From Planctellipticum variicoloris (GTDB taxonomy: Bacteria > Planctomycetota > Planctomycetia > Planctomycetales > Planctomycetaceae), in assembly GCF_030622045.1 (NCBI RefSeq), contig NZ_CP130886.1:5154001-5218000 (forward strand): a stretch of DNA of 64,000 bases. The letters run 5' to 3'. Positions 35,769-44,969 of this stretch are shown here, one piece after another. The position numbers were made by a program, and so were the translations under genes. Under the pieces are notes generated by a model, which was not told where the DNA came from, made no database searches, and worked only from the letters and a program-made list of their open reading frames with translations. Numbering within the stretch: the first letter of the stretch is position 1; each line of letters opens with the position of its first letter.

Positions 35769-38700
35769 TTACTTCGGTTCATCCCGCTTGCGCTTGAGCG
35801 CCAGCAGACGCTCGGTCGTGGATGTCGGCTTATCGCTCCCGCCTTCTCCGGTCGGGGGCGTTTCAGCCTGCTGCGGCGGAGATTCAGGCGTCGCCGCAGC
35901 CTTGCCGGTCGGCCGAGGCGGCGGCGCGCCTGCCGGCGGGGGCTGGAATGGTCGTTCTTCCCGTTTTGATCGCAATTCGCTGGCGACGGCTTCTTTCCGT
36001 TGCAGCAGCGTCCCCATCGTCGCGGTCGACGTCTGACGGCGATCGAGCCCGACCCAGCTCTTGATCGTCGACCAGTCCAGTTGAACTCGACGCAGCGCCA
36101 CATCCAGCGGCAGCAGGATCGCCAGAGCCATCAGGAACCAGTCAAACACCGGCCGGGTGCTGCGGCGGGATTCCCGGTCTGTGGCAAAGACGTTGTCCTT
36201 TTCCGGGTCGCCGCTGAGAACCCGCCCCCCCGTACGGGCGGCAATGTCCGCCAAGGCCGTTCGGTTCGAGCGAAACCGCAGGTATTCCGGCGAGTAGGAG
36301 ACGACGAATCCGCCGAAGACGTTGTCGCTCCGCTCGCCGCCCGTCCCCTGGGCGGTGACATGGTAGCGCCCGTGCCCCCAGAGCGGGAAGGCGGCCTCAT
36401 AGCGTCTGGGGCCGACCTGGCGAAATGCCAGAGTTTCGACCTTTTGCCCCGGTCCGGTGACTCGTGCGTTGACCGTCAGAAACGCTTCCTCGGTGTGAAA
36501 ATCTTCGATGACGATCACGCCGTCGCCGCCGGAGGTGTAGGTCGACATCCGCAGATGGCCTTCCTTGCGGACGCGGGAGATTTCGGTCAGGAGCTGCGTC
36601 ACGAACGCCTGATATTTGCCCCAGCGGGTCCAGTCGGCGCCCCAGCTCGGCGAAAGATCCGATGTGAAGGCGGCGGTCTTGCCGAGACCGTGCTGCCAGA
36701 TTGCCAGAATCGGGTCGCGCTCGGAGCCTTCGTCTTCCCCTTCTTCCTGCGGCCCTTCCAGAACGACCATCGCGGGGTGCGGCTTGCGGGTCGTGATGAC
36801 GTAGCCCCCCAGTTCGGGCAGTCCGTCGATCCCCTTCAGGACCGGCGATACAAAGCCCACCTCGGGGGTGAACCGCTTGAGCTGCACCATGCTCCGCTTC
36901 AGGGTCTTCGATTCCTTGATAAAAATTGCCGGGAGCTGGTTGGGATCCTGCGGGAAGTAGTAACGTCCGCCGGTCGACGTGGCGATGCCGCGCATCGCGG
37001 AAATATCGTTCCCGCCGTGCGGAAAGATCGCCACCATCGAAACGCTGATCTTGTTCTTGATGAAATCCGCCACGAGCGGCGGCGGGGGTGGCTGGGGGTC
37101 GCCGTCAGAGATGATAATCATATGCTTGGACGACGCGTCATTCAGTTTCAGCTCATCGAGCCCAAGCTGCATTGTCCGGGCAAAGCTGGGCATGTCTCCC
37201 GGCTCCGCGGAGTTAATCAGCGGCACCAGTTCGTCGTATTTGCCGGCTGGCGTCAGTTTGAAGACCCAGTCCTCTCCGCCCGGTCCGTAGATCAGCACGC
37301 CGACGTCGTCCTGGGCGCCCAGCACCTTGACGGCCTGCTTGGTGATCCGCTTGGCCCAGGTGTTCCCCTCGGGGAATTCGCAGGTGTGAAGAATGATCGC
37401 CAGCGCCCCTTTGGGGAGGACTTTCTTATGGGTGACATCCATCGAGACCGGCAGAATCTCTTCGACCGCGGTCCGATGGTAGCCTCCCGGGCCGAAGCTG
37501 TTCGGTCCGCCCACCATCAGAAAGCCGCAGCCATAATTGAAGACGGCTTCCTTGAGGGAGTGGAGCTGGATCGCGTCGAACAGATCGTGGGCGACGTTAA
37601 CGAAGATCACGGCGTCGTAGGGGAGCAGCGACGCCGCGTCGCGCGGAAACTCGTCCGCCCCGATCATCTGAACCGCCCGTTCGCCTTCCTTAATCGCCTG
37701 TTCGAGTTTCTTCCAGTCCCGTTCGTCTCCCAGCGGGTCGGTCACCAGCAGAATCTTGCCGGCTCCTTCGACGAAGATGTAGTTCAGCACGGTGTTGTTC
37801 TGCGCGAGGCTGTCCTGATCGCGATCCGTTTCAATGGTGGCGGTGTACTCGTAGTAGCCGGCGTTTCGCAGGGAAATCGGCAATGTGAAGCGGTTCTTTC
37901 CCTCCTGATACTTGATCGGCGCCTCGCCGATCAGTTCGCCGTTTTCCCGCAGCTTGAGCACCCCTTCGCCGGCGCTCATTGCCGAGAGGATGACGGCGGC
38001 TTCGTACTTCTCGCCCAGCTTGACCGCCCCCGGCAGTTCGAGGCGTTCCAGCCAGACTTCGTGATCGTAGGAATAGTCGATCGGGAGAACGTCGACAGCG
38101 ACGCCCCGCGACTTGAGGTCGTCGAGAATCCGCGACAGGTTCCCCTCGGTCTGCACGCCATCGCTGAGGAGGACGAGTCGGCCCTGGTTGTCCTCGGGGA
38201 GCATCGCCGCCCCGAGCGACAGGGACTGCTCGACGTTCGTCGAACCACGGTCGACCTGCGTGTTCAGAGCGTTGTCGAAGGGAAAACTCTGTCGAGGCGG
38301 CAGTTCGACGGCAGGGGTCTTGCCGAAAACAATCAGCCCGGCTTCATCCTTGCCGGGTTTCTTCTCGATCGCGGAGGTGATGTACCGGAAGGACTGGTCG
38401 GCGCTTTCACTCTTGATGGAGTCGGAGACATCCATCAGGTAGACGACAGACAGGACATCGCGCGTGCGAACTGCCCGCGGTTCGGCGAGCACCATCACCA
38501 GGACGGCCAGCAGTCCCAGCCGCAGGCCGCACGAAATCGCTCCGCGGATGCGCGGGAGTCCGGACCAGCCGGCGGCGTACATCCACCAGACCCAGACCCC
38601 GAGAACGGCGAATCCCAGCCGCCACGGTCGGGCGAACATCAGCACATGGCCGCGTTCCAGGAGCACGCAGACGACAGCGAACAGCACAAGAAAGGCGACT

Positions 38701-38810
38701 GCAGGCCAGGCGCTGCGCCACGTGATGGGCTGCCGCGGACGGGGAAAGACTGACTGCCACGCGCTGTGCAGCCGTGCGAATCGACGCCGGGGACGACGAG
38801 AGGCGGACAT
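35769..38810 (-). CDS. Large membrane protein with two VWA-like domains and a glutamine-amidotransferase-like middle
   Basis: A 1013-residue protein. Two N-terminal membrane helices (about 30-85) precede a first VWA domain with a MIDAS-like motif, LMDVSDSIKSES, and LVLLSDGVQTEGN. A middle part resembles the class-I amidotransferase-like fold of planctomycete VWA proteins (YDAVIFVNVAHDLF; GCGFLMVGGPNSFGPGGY). A second VWA-like domain ends IIISDGDPQPPPPP. A C-terminal membrane helix (FDWFLMALAILLPLDVAL) and a Pro-rich cytoplasmic tail follow. It is the likely MoxR partner; MoxR/VWA pairs assemble or fold envelope or metal-containing proteins in other bacteria, and the client here is unknown. 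I start at the ATG at 38810. Confidence 0.85.
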   Translation of the reverse strand: MSASRRPRRRFARLHSAWQSVFPRPRQPITWRSAWPAVAFLVLFAVVCVLLERGHVLMFARPWRLGFAVLGVWVWWMYAAGWSGLPRIRGAISCGLRLGLLAVLVMVLAEPRAVRTRDVLSVVYLMDVSDSIKSESADQSFRYITSAIEKKPGKDEAGLIVFGKTPAVELPPRQSFPFDNALNTQVDRGSTNVEQSLSLGAAMLPEDNQGRLVLLSDGVQTEGNLSRILDDLKSRGVAVDVLPIDYSYDHEVWLERLELPGAVKLGEKYEAAVILSAMSAGEGVLKLRENGELIGEAPIKYQEGKNRFTLPISLRNAGYYEYTATIETDRDQDSLAQNNTVLNYIFVEGAGKILLVTDPLGDERDWKKLEQAIKEGERAVQMIGADEFPRDAASLLPYDAVIFVNVAHDLFDAIQLHSLKEAVFNYGCGFLMVGGPNSFGPGGYHRTAVEEILPVSMDVTHKKVLPKGALAIILHTCEFPEGNTWAKRITKQAVKVLGAQDDVGVLIYGPGGEDWVFKLTPAGKYDELVPLINSAEPGDMPSFARTMQLGLDELKLNDASSKHMIIISDGDPQPPPPPLVADFIKNKISVSMVAIFPHGGNDISAMRGIATSTGGRYYFPQDPNQLPAIFIKESKTLKRSMVQLKRFTPEVGFVSPVLKGIDGLPELGGYVITTRKPHPAMVVLEGPQEEGEDEGSERDPILAIWQHGLGKTAAFTSDLSPSWGADWTRWGKYQAFVTQLLTEISRVRKEGHLRMSTYTSGGDGVIVIEDFHTEEAFLTVNARVTGPGQKVETLAFRQVGPRRYEAAFPLWGHGRYHVTAQGTGGERSDNVFGGFVVSYSPEYLRFRSNRTALADIAARTGGRVLSGDPEKDNVFATDRESRRSTRPVFDWFLMALAILLPLDVALRRVQLDWSTIKSWVGLDRRQTSTATMGTLLQRKEAVASELRSKREERPFQPPPAGAPPPRPTGKAAATPESPPQQAETPPTGEGGSDKPTSTTERLLALKRKRDEPK

Positions 38811-39055
38811 CGGTATTGGAAACCGGGAAGTGAGAACGGGCGACCACGCCACGCAGCGACACTGAACAGCATAACCAGATCGACGCGCTGGCTGACAAGC
38901 GAGCCGTGCGAAATTCGTGGCGGGACTTCGACTGGCGCTTCGTCCGCCTTCCCGCGCAACCGGACATTGCGACAGCCGTTTCAGTTCCGTCAGGGACGCG
39001 CCGCGGTGTAAGAGTGGAGTCCAAACGCCTGCACGAATTGATCCGGGATATTCCG

Positions 39056-40213
39056 ATGCCACGCCTCTTCGTTCCCAATTTCGACTTCGAGCACCAGCTC
39101 GTCGACTCCGCGGCCCAAACGCCAGCCCGCCTCAGCCGGCTCAACGCCGAGTTGTCGACCGCCTGGCTGGCGATTGCTGAAGACGGGGACGTCCTGTGGA
39201 CGCCGGAGCCGGTTCACTCTGATTTTTTTCGAGCTGCCGCGGAAGCAGGACTGCCGCGAGTGACGGGAACGATGCAACCTGCCCGGCTGCCGGGGCCGAT
39301 TGAATGCGTTCCCTGGGGCTGGACGGATCGGCTCAGAGTCCTCAGCCTGGAACGGGGCTGGACGGCTGATGCTCCATCCGCGGCTGCGGTCGCCACGGCG
39401 AATTCTCGTGAGTTTTCGAGCCGGTTGGAACATGCGTGGAACATCGCACTGCCGGGGGCAGGTCCTGCAGCCTCGATGTCCGATGTCGAACAACGTCTGA
39501 ACCTGCTGTCCGCTCCCAACGAACGCCCGCGGTGGGTGGTTAAGGCGCAGTTCGGCATGGCCGGTCGGGAACGGCTGCTCGGCAGCGGTCCGCTCGCGAC
39601 ACCGGCCGAGGGCTGGATCCGCAAGCGACTTGCCGAAGACGGGCTGGTGTTCTTCGAACCCTGGGTTGACCGGGTTTTCGAAGTCGGCCTGCAGTTCGAC
39701 GTTCCCCGCTCCGGAACTCCCGTCCTGCTGGGCTGTGTGCCGCTGCTGTCGAACGCCGGCGGGCAGTACCGCGGGAGCTGGTTTGCTCCTCCAGTCGCTC
39801 TCGCGACAACTCAGATCGTTCCAGCGTCCACCATTGAAGTCTGCAAGAACGCAGCTCGACGGGCGCAGGAAATCGGATACTTCGGGCCGCTGGGCATCGA
39901 CGTGATGTGCTACCGATCGGCAGATGGCGAGCCCGCCTGGCGTCCGCTGCAGGATATCAACGCCCGCTGGACGATGGGCCGGCTCAGCCTGGGGCTGCGT
40001 CGCCTGATGCAGCCCGGCGAGTGCGGGTTCTGGTGGCACGGGTCCGCTACGGAACGGCCCGGACTCGGCGAGTCGATCCTGGTTCGACAGATCTGCGAAA
40101 TCTATGACCTCAGGGTGAGCCGAACCGTGCCGACATCGCCGGACCAGATCGCCGCCGGTCCGTGCGGACATGCGTCTGCGGCGATTCTGTTCCGACCATC
40201 AACTTCAGCCTGA
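39056..40213 (+). CDS. ATP-grasp-like protein of unknown substrate
   Basis: A 385-residue protein that looks like a divergent ATP-grasp ligase. RWVVKAQFGMAGRERLLG resembles the ATP-grasp Lys/Gly loop, LVFFEPWVDRVFEVGLQF the central strand pair with its Glu, and YFGPLGIDVMCYR plus PLQDINARWTMG the magnesium-binding Asp/Asn end. The N-terminal third (LFVPNFDFEHQL) would be the pre-ATP-grasp domain. The substrate is unknown; related planctomycete proteins occur near C1-metabolism genes, but no such genes are visible here. The start is at the ATG at 39056. It is divergent from the VWA gene and convergent with the oxidoreductase (14-base gap). Confidence 0.65.
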   Translation: MPRLFVPNFDFEHQLVDSAAQTPARLSRLNAELSTAWLAIAEDGDVLWTPEPVHSDFFRAAAEAGLPRVTGTMQPARLPGPIECVPWGWTDRLRVLSLERGWTADAPSAAAVATANSREFSSRLEHAWNIALPGAGPAASMSDVEQRLNLLSAPNERPRWVVKAQFGMAGRERLLGSGPLATPAEGWIRKRLAEDGLVFFEPWVDRVFEVGLQFDVPRSGTPVLLGCVPLLSNAGGQYRGSWFAPPVALATTQIVPASTIEVCKNAARRAQEIGYFGPLGIDVMCYRSADGEPAWRPLQDINARWTMGRLSLGLRRLMQPGECGFWWHGSATERPGLGESILVRQICEIYDLRVSRTVPTSPDQIAAGPCGHASAAILFRPSTSA

Positions 40214-40227
40214 CAAGCCACGACCAG

Positions 40228-41280
40228 TTATTCGCCGAGTGGCAGGCTCAGCGGGAGATCGGCTGCTGCACTGCGAGCCACCGCATCGACGAACTCCATG
40301 TAGCGGACGCCGTCGGCGAACGTCGTGTACTTGACCGGTTCCTGCCCGCGGATCGCTCCCACGAACTCGGCTTCAACCCGCCATCCGCCCAGTTTCTCTG
40401 CAGGAATACTGATTTCCCGCAGTTCCGCATCGGGGCGACGCCCGAAGAACAGCCGGTCGTGCTGCCCAAACAGCACTTTGATCGTGCCCCGGCTGCCGTA
40501 AAGATGGATCTGTTTTCCGGGACCGTGGATCTCCATCCCGCTGAAGTGGTAGATCCCGCGCGCGCCGTTCTCGTACTGGGTCAGCACCTGCACGCTGTCC
40601 GGGACGGTCGCCGGCACAGTCCCGGCGCCCGCGGGATTGGGGCGGGTCGGCTCGAAGAGCTGGGTTTGAGCGAAGACTCGCGTCGGCTGAGGCGACCAGC
40701 GCAGCGCGGTTTCGTGCAGAATTCCCAGCGTCAGCACATTGCGACCGCTGATCTCGGCGTCCTGCCGCCAGTGCAGAAACTCCGTGAAGTCCAGAAACTG
40801 GTCGTCGGCCCCGATCACCACGACTTCGCGCAGATCGCCGATTCCCTTGTCGTGCAGGATGGCCTGAATCTCGGCGTCGCACTCCAGCCCGAACGGGCTG
40901 GGGACCAGCATGGCGACGCGGTCCGGATGCGCCGCAGCGGCCGCTTCCATCTGGCGCGCTTCCGCCAGATTCCGAGCCATGCGGGCTTCGCACAGGACAT
41001 GCTTGCCGGCGGCCAGGGCCGCACAGGTCACTTCGCAATGCAGGTTCGGCCAGGTCCCGATTACGACGGCGTCGATCGTCGGATCGGCGACGAGCGACTT
41101 CCAGTCCGGGTACGTCCGGGGGATGCCGAATTCGGCGGTCACCCGTTCGGACGATTCGGACGTCCGGTTCGCGACACCGACAATTTCGACTCCCGGCACG
41201 GCCTGCAAGCCGGGAATGTGCCGTCGGCGGGTGTTGTCCCCCGCCCCCACGATACCGATCCGCAGACTGTCGCCACTCAT
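40228..41280 (-). CDS. Gfo/Idh/MocA-family oxidoreductase
   Basis: A 350-residue NAD(P)-dependent sugar or cyclitol oxidoreductase. The Rossmann motif is IGIVGAGDNTRRRHIPGLQ, followed by VVIGTWPNLH and the long C-terminal beta-sheet domain (GIYHFSGMEIHGPGKQIHLY). The usual catalytic motif E-K-P after AAGKHVLCE is replaced: the sequence continues ARMARNLAEA, so the common Lys is missing and activity may depend on another residue or be lost. Planctomycetes have large sets of these enzymes; the substrate is not readable. Confidence 0.85.
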   Translation of the reverse strand: MSGDSLRIGIVGAGDNTRRRHIPGLQAVPGVEIVGVANRTSESSERVTAEFGIPRTYPDWKSLVADPTIDAVVIGTWPNLHCEVTCAALAAGKHVLCEARMARNLAEARQMEAAAAAHPDRVAMLVPSPFGLECDAEIQAILHDKGIGDLREVVVIGADDQFLDFTEFLHWRQDAEISGRNVLTLGILHETALRWSPQPTRVFAQTQLFEPTRPNPAGAGTVPATVPDSVQVLTQYENGARGIYHFSGMEIHGPGKQIHLYGSRGTIKVLFGQHDRLFFGRRPDAELREISIPAEKLGGWRVEAEFVGAIRGQEPVKYTTFADGVRYMEFVDAVARSAAADLPLSLPLGE

Positions 41281-41450
41281 GCTGTTCTCGTTGGTTCAGA
41301 AGATCGGCAGCGATCCTCGGGCGCTGCCGCAAGTCCACCCGGCGGGGCGTCGTTGCGAATCACACAGGATAACGGCTGGGCGGCCGGGTTGCATGCGACC
41401 GGAACCCGTTCCAATTGCCGTTCGGCCCTTCGGGCGACTATCGTGTGCCC

Positions 41451-41876
41451 ATGAGCTGCCATTTCCGCACAACCCGCCGGGTCGAGTTCTGCGAGACCGA
41501 TCTCGCCGGGATCGTCCATTTTGCCAACTTCTACCGCTATATGGAGCAGGCCGAGCACGAGTTCTTTCGATCGCTCGGCCTTAAAATCGTCGGATTCTTG
41601 CCGGACGGGACGAAATTCGGCTGGCCGCGTGTCGCGACGAGCTGTTCGTTTGACGCCCCTGCCCGCTACGAAGATGTCATCGAAGTTCGGCTGACAATCA
41701 CTCGCCGGACGGCCCGATCCCTGACAATCGCCTACGAATTCTTCCGAGACGAGATCCACCTCGCAAGCGGCGAGATGAAAACGGTCTTCTGCATCATGTC
41801 TCCCGACACCGGCATGAAGTCGGCAGACATGCCGGCCGATTATGCGGAAAAACTCGATCGGGCCGCAGGGCTCTGA
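41451..41876 (+). CDS. YbgC/4-hydroxybenzoyl-CoA-type acyl-CoA thioesterase
   Basis: A 141-residue single hotdog-fold thioesterase. The active-site signature VEFCETDLAGIVHFANFYRY contains the catalytic Asp and the helix that follows; FGWPRVATSCSFDAPARYED is typical for the second half. It hydrolyses acyl-CoA or acyl-ACP thioesters; chain preference is not readable. The ATG at 41451 places the signature near residue 12, as in the family; the frame runs 12 codons further upstream without support. It is followed by rsfS on the same strand. Confidence 0.9.
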   Translation: MSCHFRTTRRVEFCETDLAGIVHFANFYRYMEQAEHEFFRSLGLKIVGFLPDGTKFGWPRVATSCSFDAPARYEDVIEVRLTITRRTARSLTIAYEFFRDEIHLASGEMKTVFCIMSPDTGMKSADMPADYAEKLDRAAGL

Positions 41877-42062
41877 GCGGCCGATCGGCCGCCGGATTCG
41901 ACGATTCCCTTGCAACTCTCCCCGCAATCCGCGACCATGCCGGTTTGCTGGCGAGGCCGGGAACCTGAACGGCCGGGCGCGTGTCCTCTCCATTGACGCG
42001 CAGCCTCTGACCCGTTGGTCGGGTTCCGGCTGGCCAGTTTTCTGAGGATCGATCGCCCGACC

Positions 42063-42464
42063 ATGCCTGCCACACTGACGAAGCAGCAAGCCCGAAGTCT
42101 CAATGAAGCCTGCCTTTGCGCCAAGCTTGCTGAAGACTTCCGTGGCAGGGAAACCGTCGTCCTGGATCTGACGGCGATCACCCCCATCGTCGATTACTTT
42201 GTCATCTCGACGTCAACCAACCCGCGAGCCATGACGGCTCTGCTGGACGAAATTCGCGTCATGATGAAGGCTCGCGGCAACCGGCCGCTCGGGACCGAAG
42301 GGGCCGAATCGGCAAGTTCCTGGCAACTCCAGGACTACGGCGACATCGTTGTCCACGCCTTCCTCCCCGAGGCCCGCGCGATGTACGACCTCGAAGGCCT
42401 GTGGGCCGACGCTCGCCGGGTCGACTGGAAGCAGCACCTGCAGCAGATGGACGCGGACGAGTAG
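42063..42464 (+). CDS. rsfS: Ribosomal silencing factor RsfS
   Basis: A 133-residue RsfS/Iojap protein that binds L14 on the 50S subunit and blocks joining to 30S when nutrients are low. The core ETVVLDLTAITPIVDYFVIS is followed by PLGTEGAESASSWQLQDYGD and IVVHAFLPEARAMYDLEGLW, the family's conserved second half. The start is at the ATG at 42063, giving normal length. It precedes argS by 87 bases and may share its transcript. Confidence 0.94.
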   Translation: MPATLTKQQARSLNEACLCAKLAEDFRGRETVVLDLTAITPIVDYFVISTSTNPRAMTALLDEIRVMMKARGNRPLGTEGAESASSWQLQDYGDIVVHAFLPEARAMYDLEGLWADARRVDWKQHLQQMDADE

Positions 42465-42551
42465 CTCACCAGAGCTGACCAGCAATCCCAAGCGTCCCGG
42501 CATCCTCCGCCGGGCCGTTTCATTTCACGAGCCCGACGGGGATTTCCGGCA

Positions 42552-44516
42552 ATGAATTTCCTGGCCGAACTGCGGACGCGACTGCATGGAGCCCTCGCCG
42601 ACCTGACGGAAACTCCGGACGTCTACACCCAGATGCTCCGCCCGACGCAGGACGGTCGGTTCGGGGATTTCCAGGCCAATTGCGTGATGGCGCTGGCCAA
42701 GCAGCGGGGAGCTTCGCCGCGGGATCTCGCCGCGCAGATCGTCGCATCGCTGGAGGTCGCCGATCTCTGCGAGCCGCCCGAAGTTGCCGGGCCGGGGTTC
42801 ATCAATTTCCGGCTCAAGACCGACCGGCTGGCGGCGGCGACTCGCGAAATCGCCGGCAGCGAGCGACTCGGCGTCGCCCCTGTCGCCGCGCCGCGCAAGT
42901 ACATCGTCGACTACTCGTCCCCCAACGTCGCCAAGCCGATGCACGTCGGCCACCTGCGCAGCACGGTGATCGGCAACTCGCTGTACCGCATTCTGAAGTT
43001 TCTCGGGCACGTCGTTCTCAGCGACAACCACGTCGGCGACTGGGGCACCCAGTTCGGCATGATCATTTACGGTTACAAGCACTTCAGAGACGCCGCCGCG
43101 TACCAGCAGGAACCGGTTCGCGAACTCTCCCGGCTGTATCGGCTGGTCAATCAACTTTCGGACTACCACACGCTCGGCAACGACCTGCCGAAGCTGCGGG
43201 AAACGCTCGCCCAGAAGGAGCAGGCGGCCGTGACCGCGGACGCCGCAGCCGCCGCACAGCCGAAGGATAAGGACCTCCAGAAAGCCGCCAAGAAGACTCG
43301 GTCGGATGTCGCCAGTCTGAAGGACGAAATTGCGTCGGCGCTGAAGAAGCGGGAAATCGTCGACAGCGACGCCGTCTTAAAGTCGCTGGCGGAGTCGCAC
43401 CCGCAGATCGCCGAGCTGGCCCGCAAGGAGACCGCGAAGCTGCATGCCGGCGACGCCGAGAACAACCGGCTCTGGCACGAGTTCCTGCCGCAGTGCCTGG
43501 CGGCCCTGGAGGGGATGTATCGTCGGCTGGGGATCTCGTTCGACATGGCGCTCGGGGAGAGCTACTACAACCCGATGCTCGCCGGGATTGTGGAGGAGCT
43601 GACGAAGAGCGGTCTGGCCCGCGAGAGCGACGGGGCCATCTGCGTGTTCAGCAAGACCAGCGAAGCCCCCTTTATCGTCCGCAAGAAGGATGGCGCGTTT
43701 ACGTACGCCACCACCGACCTGGCGACGATCCGCTATCGCGTCGAAACGCTGAAGGCTGACGCAATATTGTATGTCGTCGACGCCCGGCAGTCGGAGCACT
43801 TTGCGCTGCTGATCGAAACCGCCGGGCGGATGGGGTACGACCGCACCGAGTTCAAACACGTCAGCTTCGGGACGATCATGGGTCCCGACGGCAAACCCTA
43901 TAAGACGCGGTCCGGCGATACGGTCGGTCTCGAAGGACTCCTCGACGAAGGGGTCGAGCGCGCGCGGCAGATCGTCGATGAAAACGACAATCAGAAACCG
44001 AACCCGGAACTGAGCCCCGAGCAGCGGGCGCTCGTCGCGGAGACAGTGGGCATCGGCGGCATCATCTATGCCGACCTGCACCACAACCGCGACAGCGACT
44101 ATGTCTTCAGTTGGGAGAAAATGCTCGCCAAGACGGGGGACACGGCGACCTATATTCAATACTCGTACGCCCGGGTCAACGGCATCTTCCGCAAAGGGGG
44201 CATCGACCCCGCGCCACTCCGGTTGAAGCCCCCCGAAATCCAGCTCGGAGCACCGCAGGAACGGACGCTGGCGCTGCAGCTCAACCGGTTCGGCGAAGCC
44301 CTGGCCGATGTGACTGTGGACTACCGCCCGAACCAGCTCACACAGTACCTCTATGAAACCGCGAACGCGTTCGCCGGCTTCTTCGAGAACTGCCCGGTCC
44401 TCAGAGAGGAAGACGAGGCGCTGCGGCAGAGCCGGCTGCTGCTGTGCGATCTGACGGCGCGCGTGCTCAAGCAGGGACTCGAACTGCTGGGGATCGGCGT
44501 CGCGGAGCAGATGTAG
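42552..44516 (+). CDS. argS: Arginyl-tRNA synthetase
   Basis: A 654-residue class-Ia synthetase charging tRNA-Arg. The N-terminal Add1-like domain contains TQMLRPTQDGRFGDFQANCV. The catalytic HIGH-type motif is in SPNVAKPMHVGHLRS, and the KMSK-equivalent is FGTIMGPDGKPYKTRSG, the usual ArgRS form. The C-terminal anticodon-binding domain ends with LLLCDLTARVLKQGLELLGI. A Lys/Ala-rich charged insertion near residues 225-280 (PKDKDLQKAAKKTRSD) lengthens the protein compared with E. coli. It is convergent with the NUDIX gene, with 9 bases between. Confidence 0.96.
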   Translation: MNFLAELRTRLHGALADLTETPDVYTQMLRPTQDGRFGDFQANCVMALAKQRGASPRDLAAQIVASLEVADLCEPPEVAGPGFINFRLKTDRLAAATREIAGSERLGVAPVAAPRKYIVDYSSPNVAKPMHVGHLRSTVIGNSLYRILKFLGHVVLSDNHVGDWGTQFGMIIYGYKHFRDAAAYQQEPVRELSRLYRLVNQLSDYHTLGNDLPKLRETLAQKEQAAVTADAAAAAQPKDKDLQKAAKKTRSDVASLKDEIASALKKREIVDSDAVLKSLAESHPQIAELARKETAKLHAGDAENNRLWHEFLPQCLAALEGMYRRLGISFDMALGESYYNPMLAGIVEELTKSGLARESDGAICVFSKTSEAPFIVRKKDGAFTYATTDLATIRYRVETLKADAILYVVDARQSEHFALLIETAGRMGYDRTEFKHVSFGTIMGPDGKPYKTRSGDTVGLEGLLDEGVERARQIVDENDNQKPNPELSPEQRALVAETVGIGGIIYADLHHNRDSDYVFSWEKMLAKTGDTATYIQYSYARVNGIFRKGGIDPAPLRLKPPEIQLGAPQERTLALQLNRFGEALADVTVDYRPNQLTQYLYETANAFAGFFENCPVLREEDEALRQSRLLLCDLTARVLKQGLELLGIGVAEQM

Positions 44517-44525
44517 CGCCGGCTG

Positions 44526-44945
44526 TCAGGCGGGCGATGAAGGTTTCTGCCGAAGAAGTTCCCATAGCCGGTCGATGAAGACTGCCTGGTCCGGATGCAG
44601 CAGTTCCCGTGCGCGGTCGAGCGCGACAAACTCCGCCCGGTCGACTTCCCACGAGGCGCAGGTTGGCGTCGCCGCGGCGGGTGCGGCCCCGGCAAATGCG
44701 GTGATCCGTTTCCGCGATTTCTGCAGAATCGTCTCGCCCAGCGGAAAGAGATCGCCGGCGATCACGCCGGTCTCTTCCCGCGTTTCCCGGCGGGCGGCGG
44801 CCTCGTGGCTCTCATCGGCGTCGGGCTCACCCTTGGGAATTGACCAGGGGGCTCTGCGGTTGTAGTTCCCGCTGGGATGGACGAGCAGCACCTGCCACTC
44901 GTCCCCTTCGCGTCGATACAGCAAAGTTCCCGCAGATTCTCGCAT
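44526..44945 (-). CDS. NUDIX hydrolase
   Basis: A 139-residue NUDIX protein. The Nudix box is complete: G-x5-E-x7-R-E-x-x-E-E-x-G, seen as GEPDADESHEAAARRETREE followed by TG. The start (SAGTLLYRREGDEWQVLLVH) and PSGNYNRRAPWSIPKGE are typical of the diadenosine-tetraphosphatase or general NDP-X pyrophosphatase branch. The substrate is not readable. It is transcribed with the downstream-facing YggS gene, which lies 24 bases upstream on the same strand. Confidence 0.9.
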   Translation of the reverse strand: MRESAGTLLYRREGDEWQVLLVHPSGNYNRRAPWSIPKGEPDADESHEAAARRETREETGVIAGDLFPLGETILQKSRKRITAFAGAAPAAATPTCASWEVDRAEFVALDRARELLHPDQAVFIDRLWELLRQKPSSPA

Positions 44946-44969
44946 TGCGTCTCACATTCCGGTGGGAGT

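Noticed and set aside
36000-38753. 917-codon plus-strand open frame opposite the VWA gene
   Set aside because: Antisense shadow of a gene with strong VWA motifs; composition (Arg, Asp, Gln, His rich) and lack of a ribosome site mark it as non-coding.
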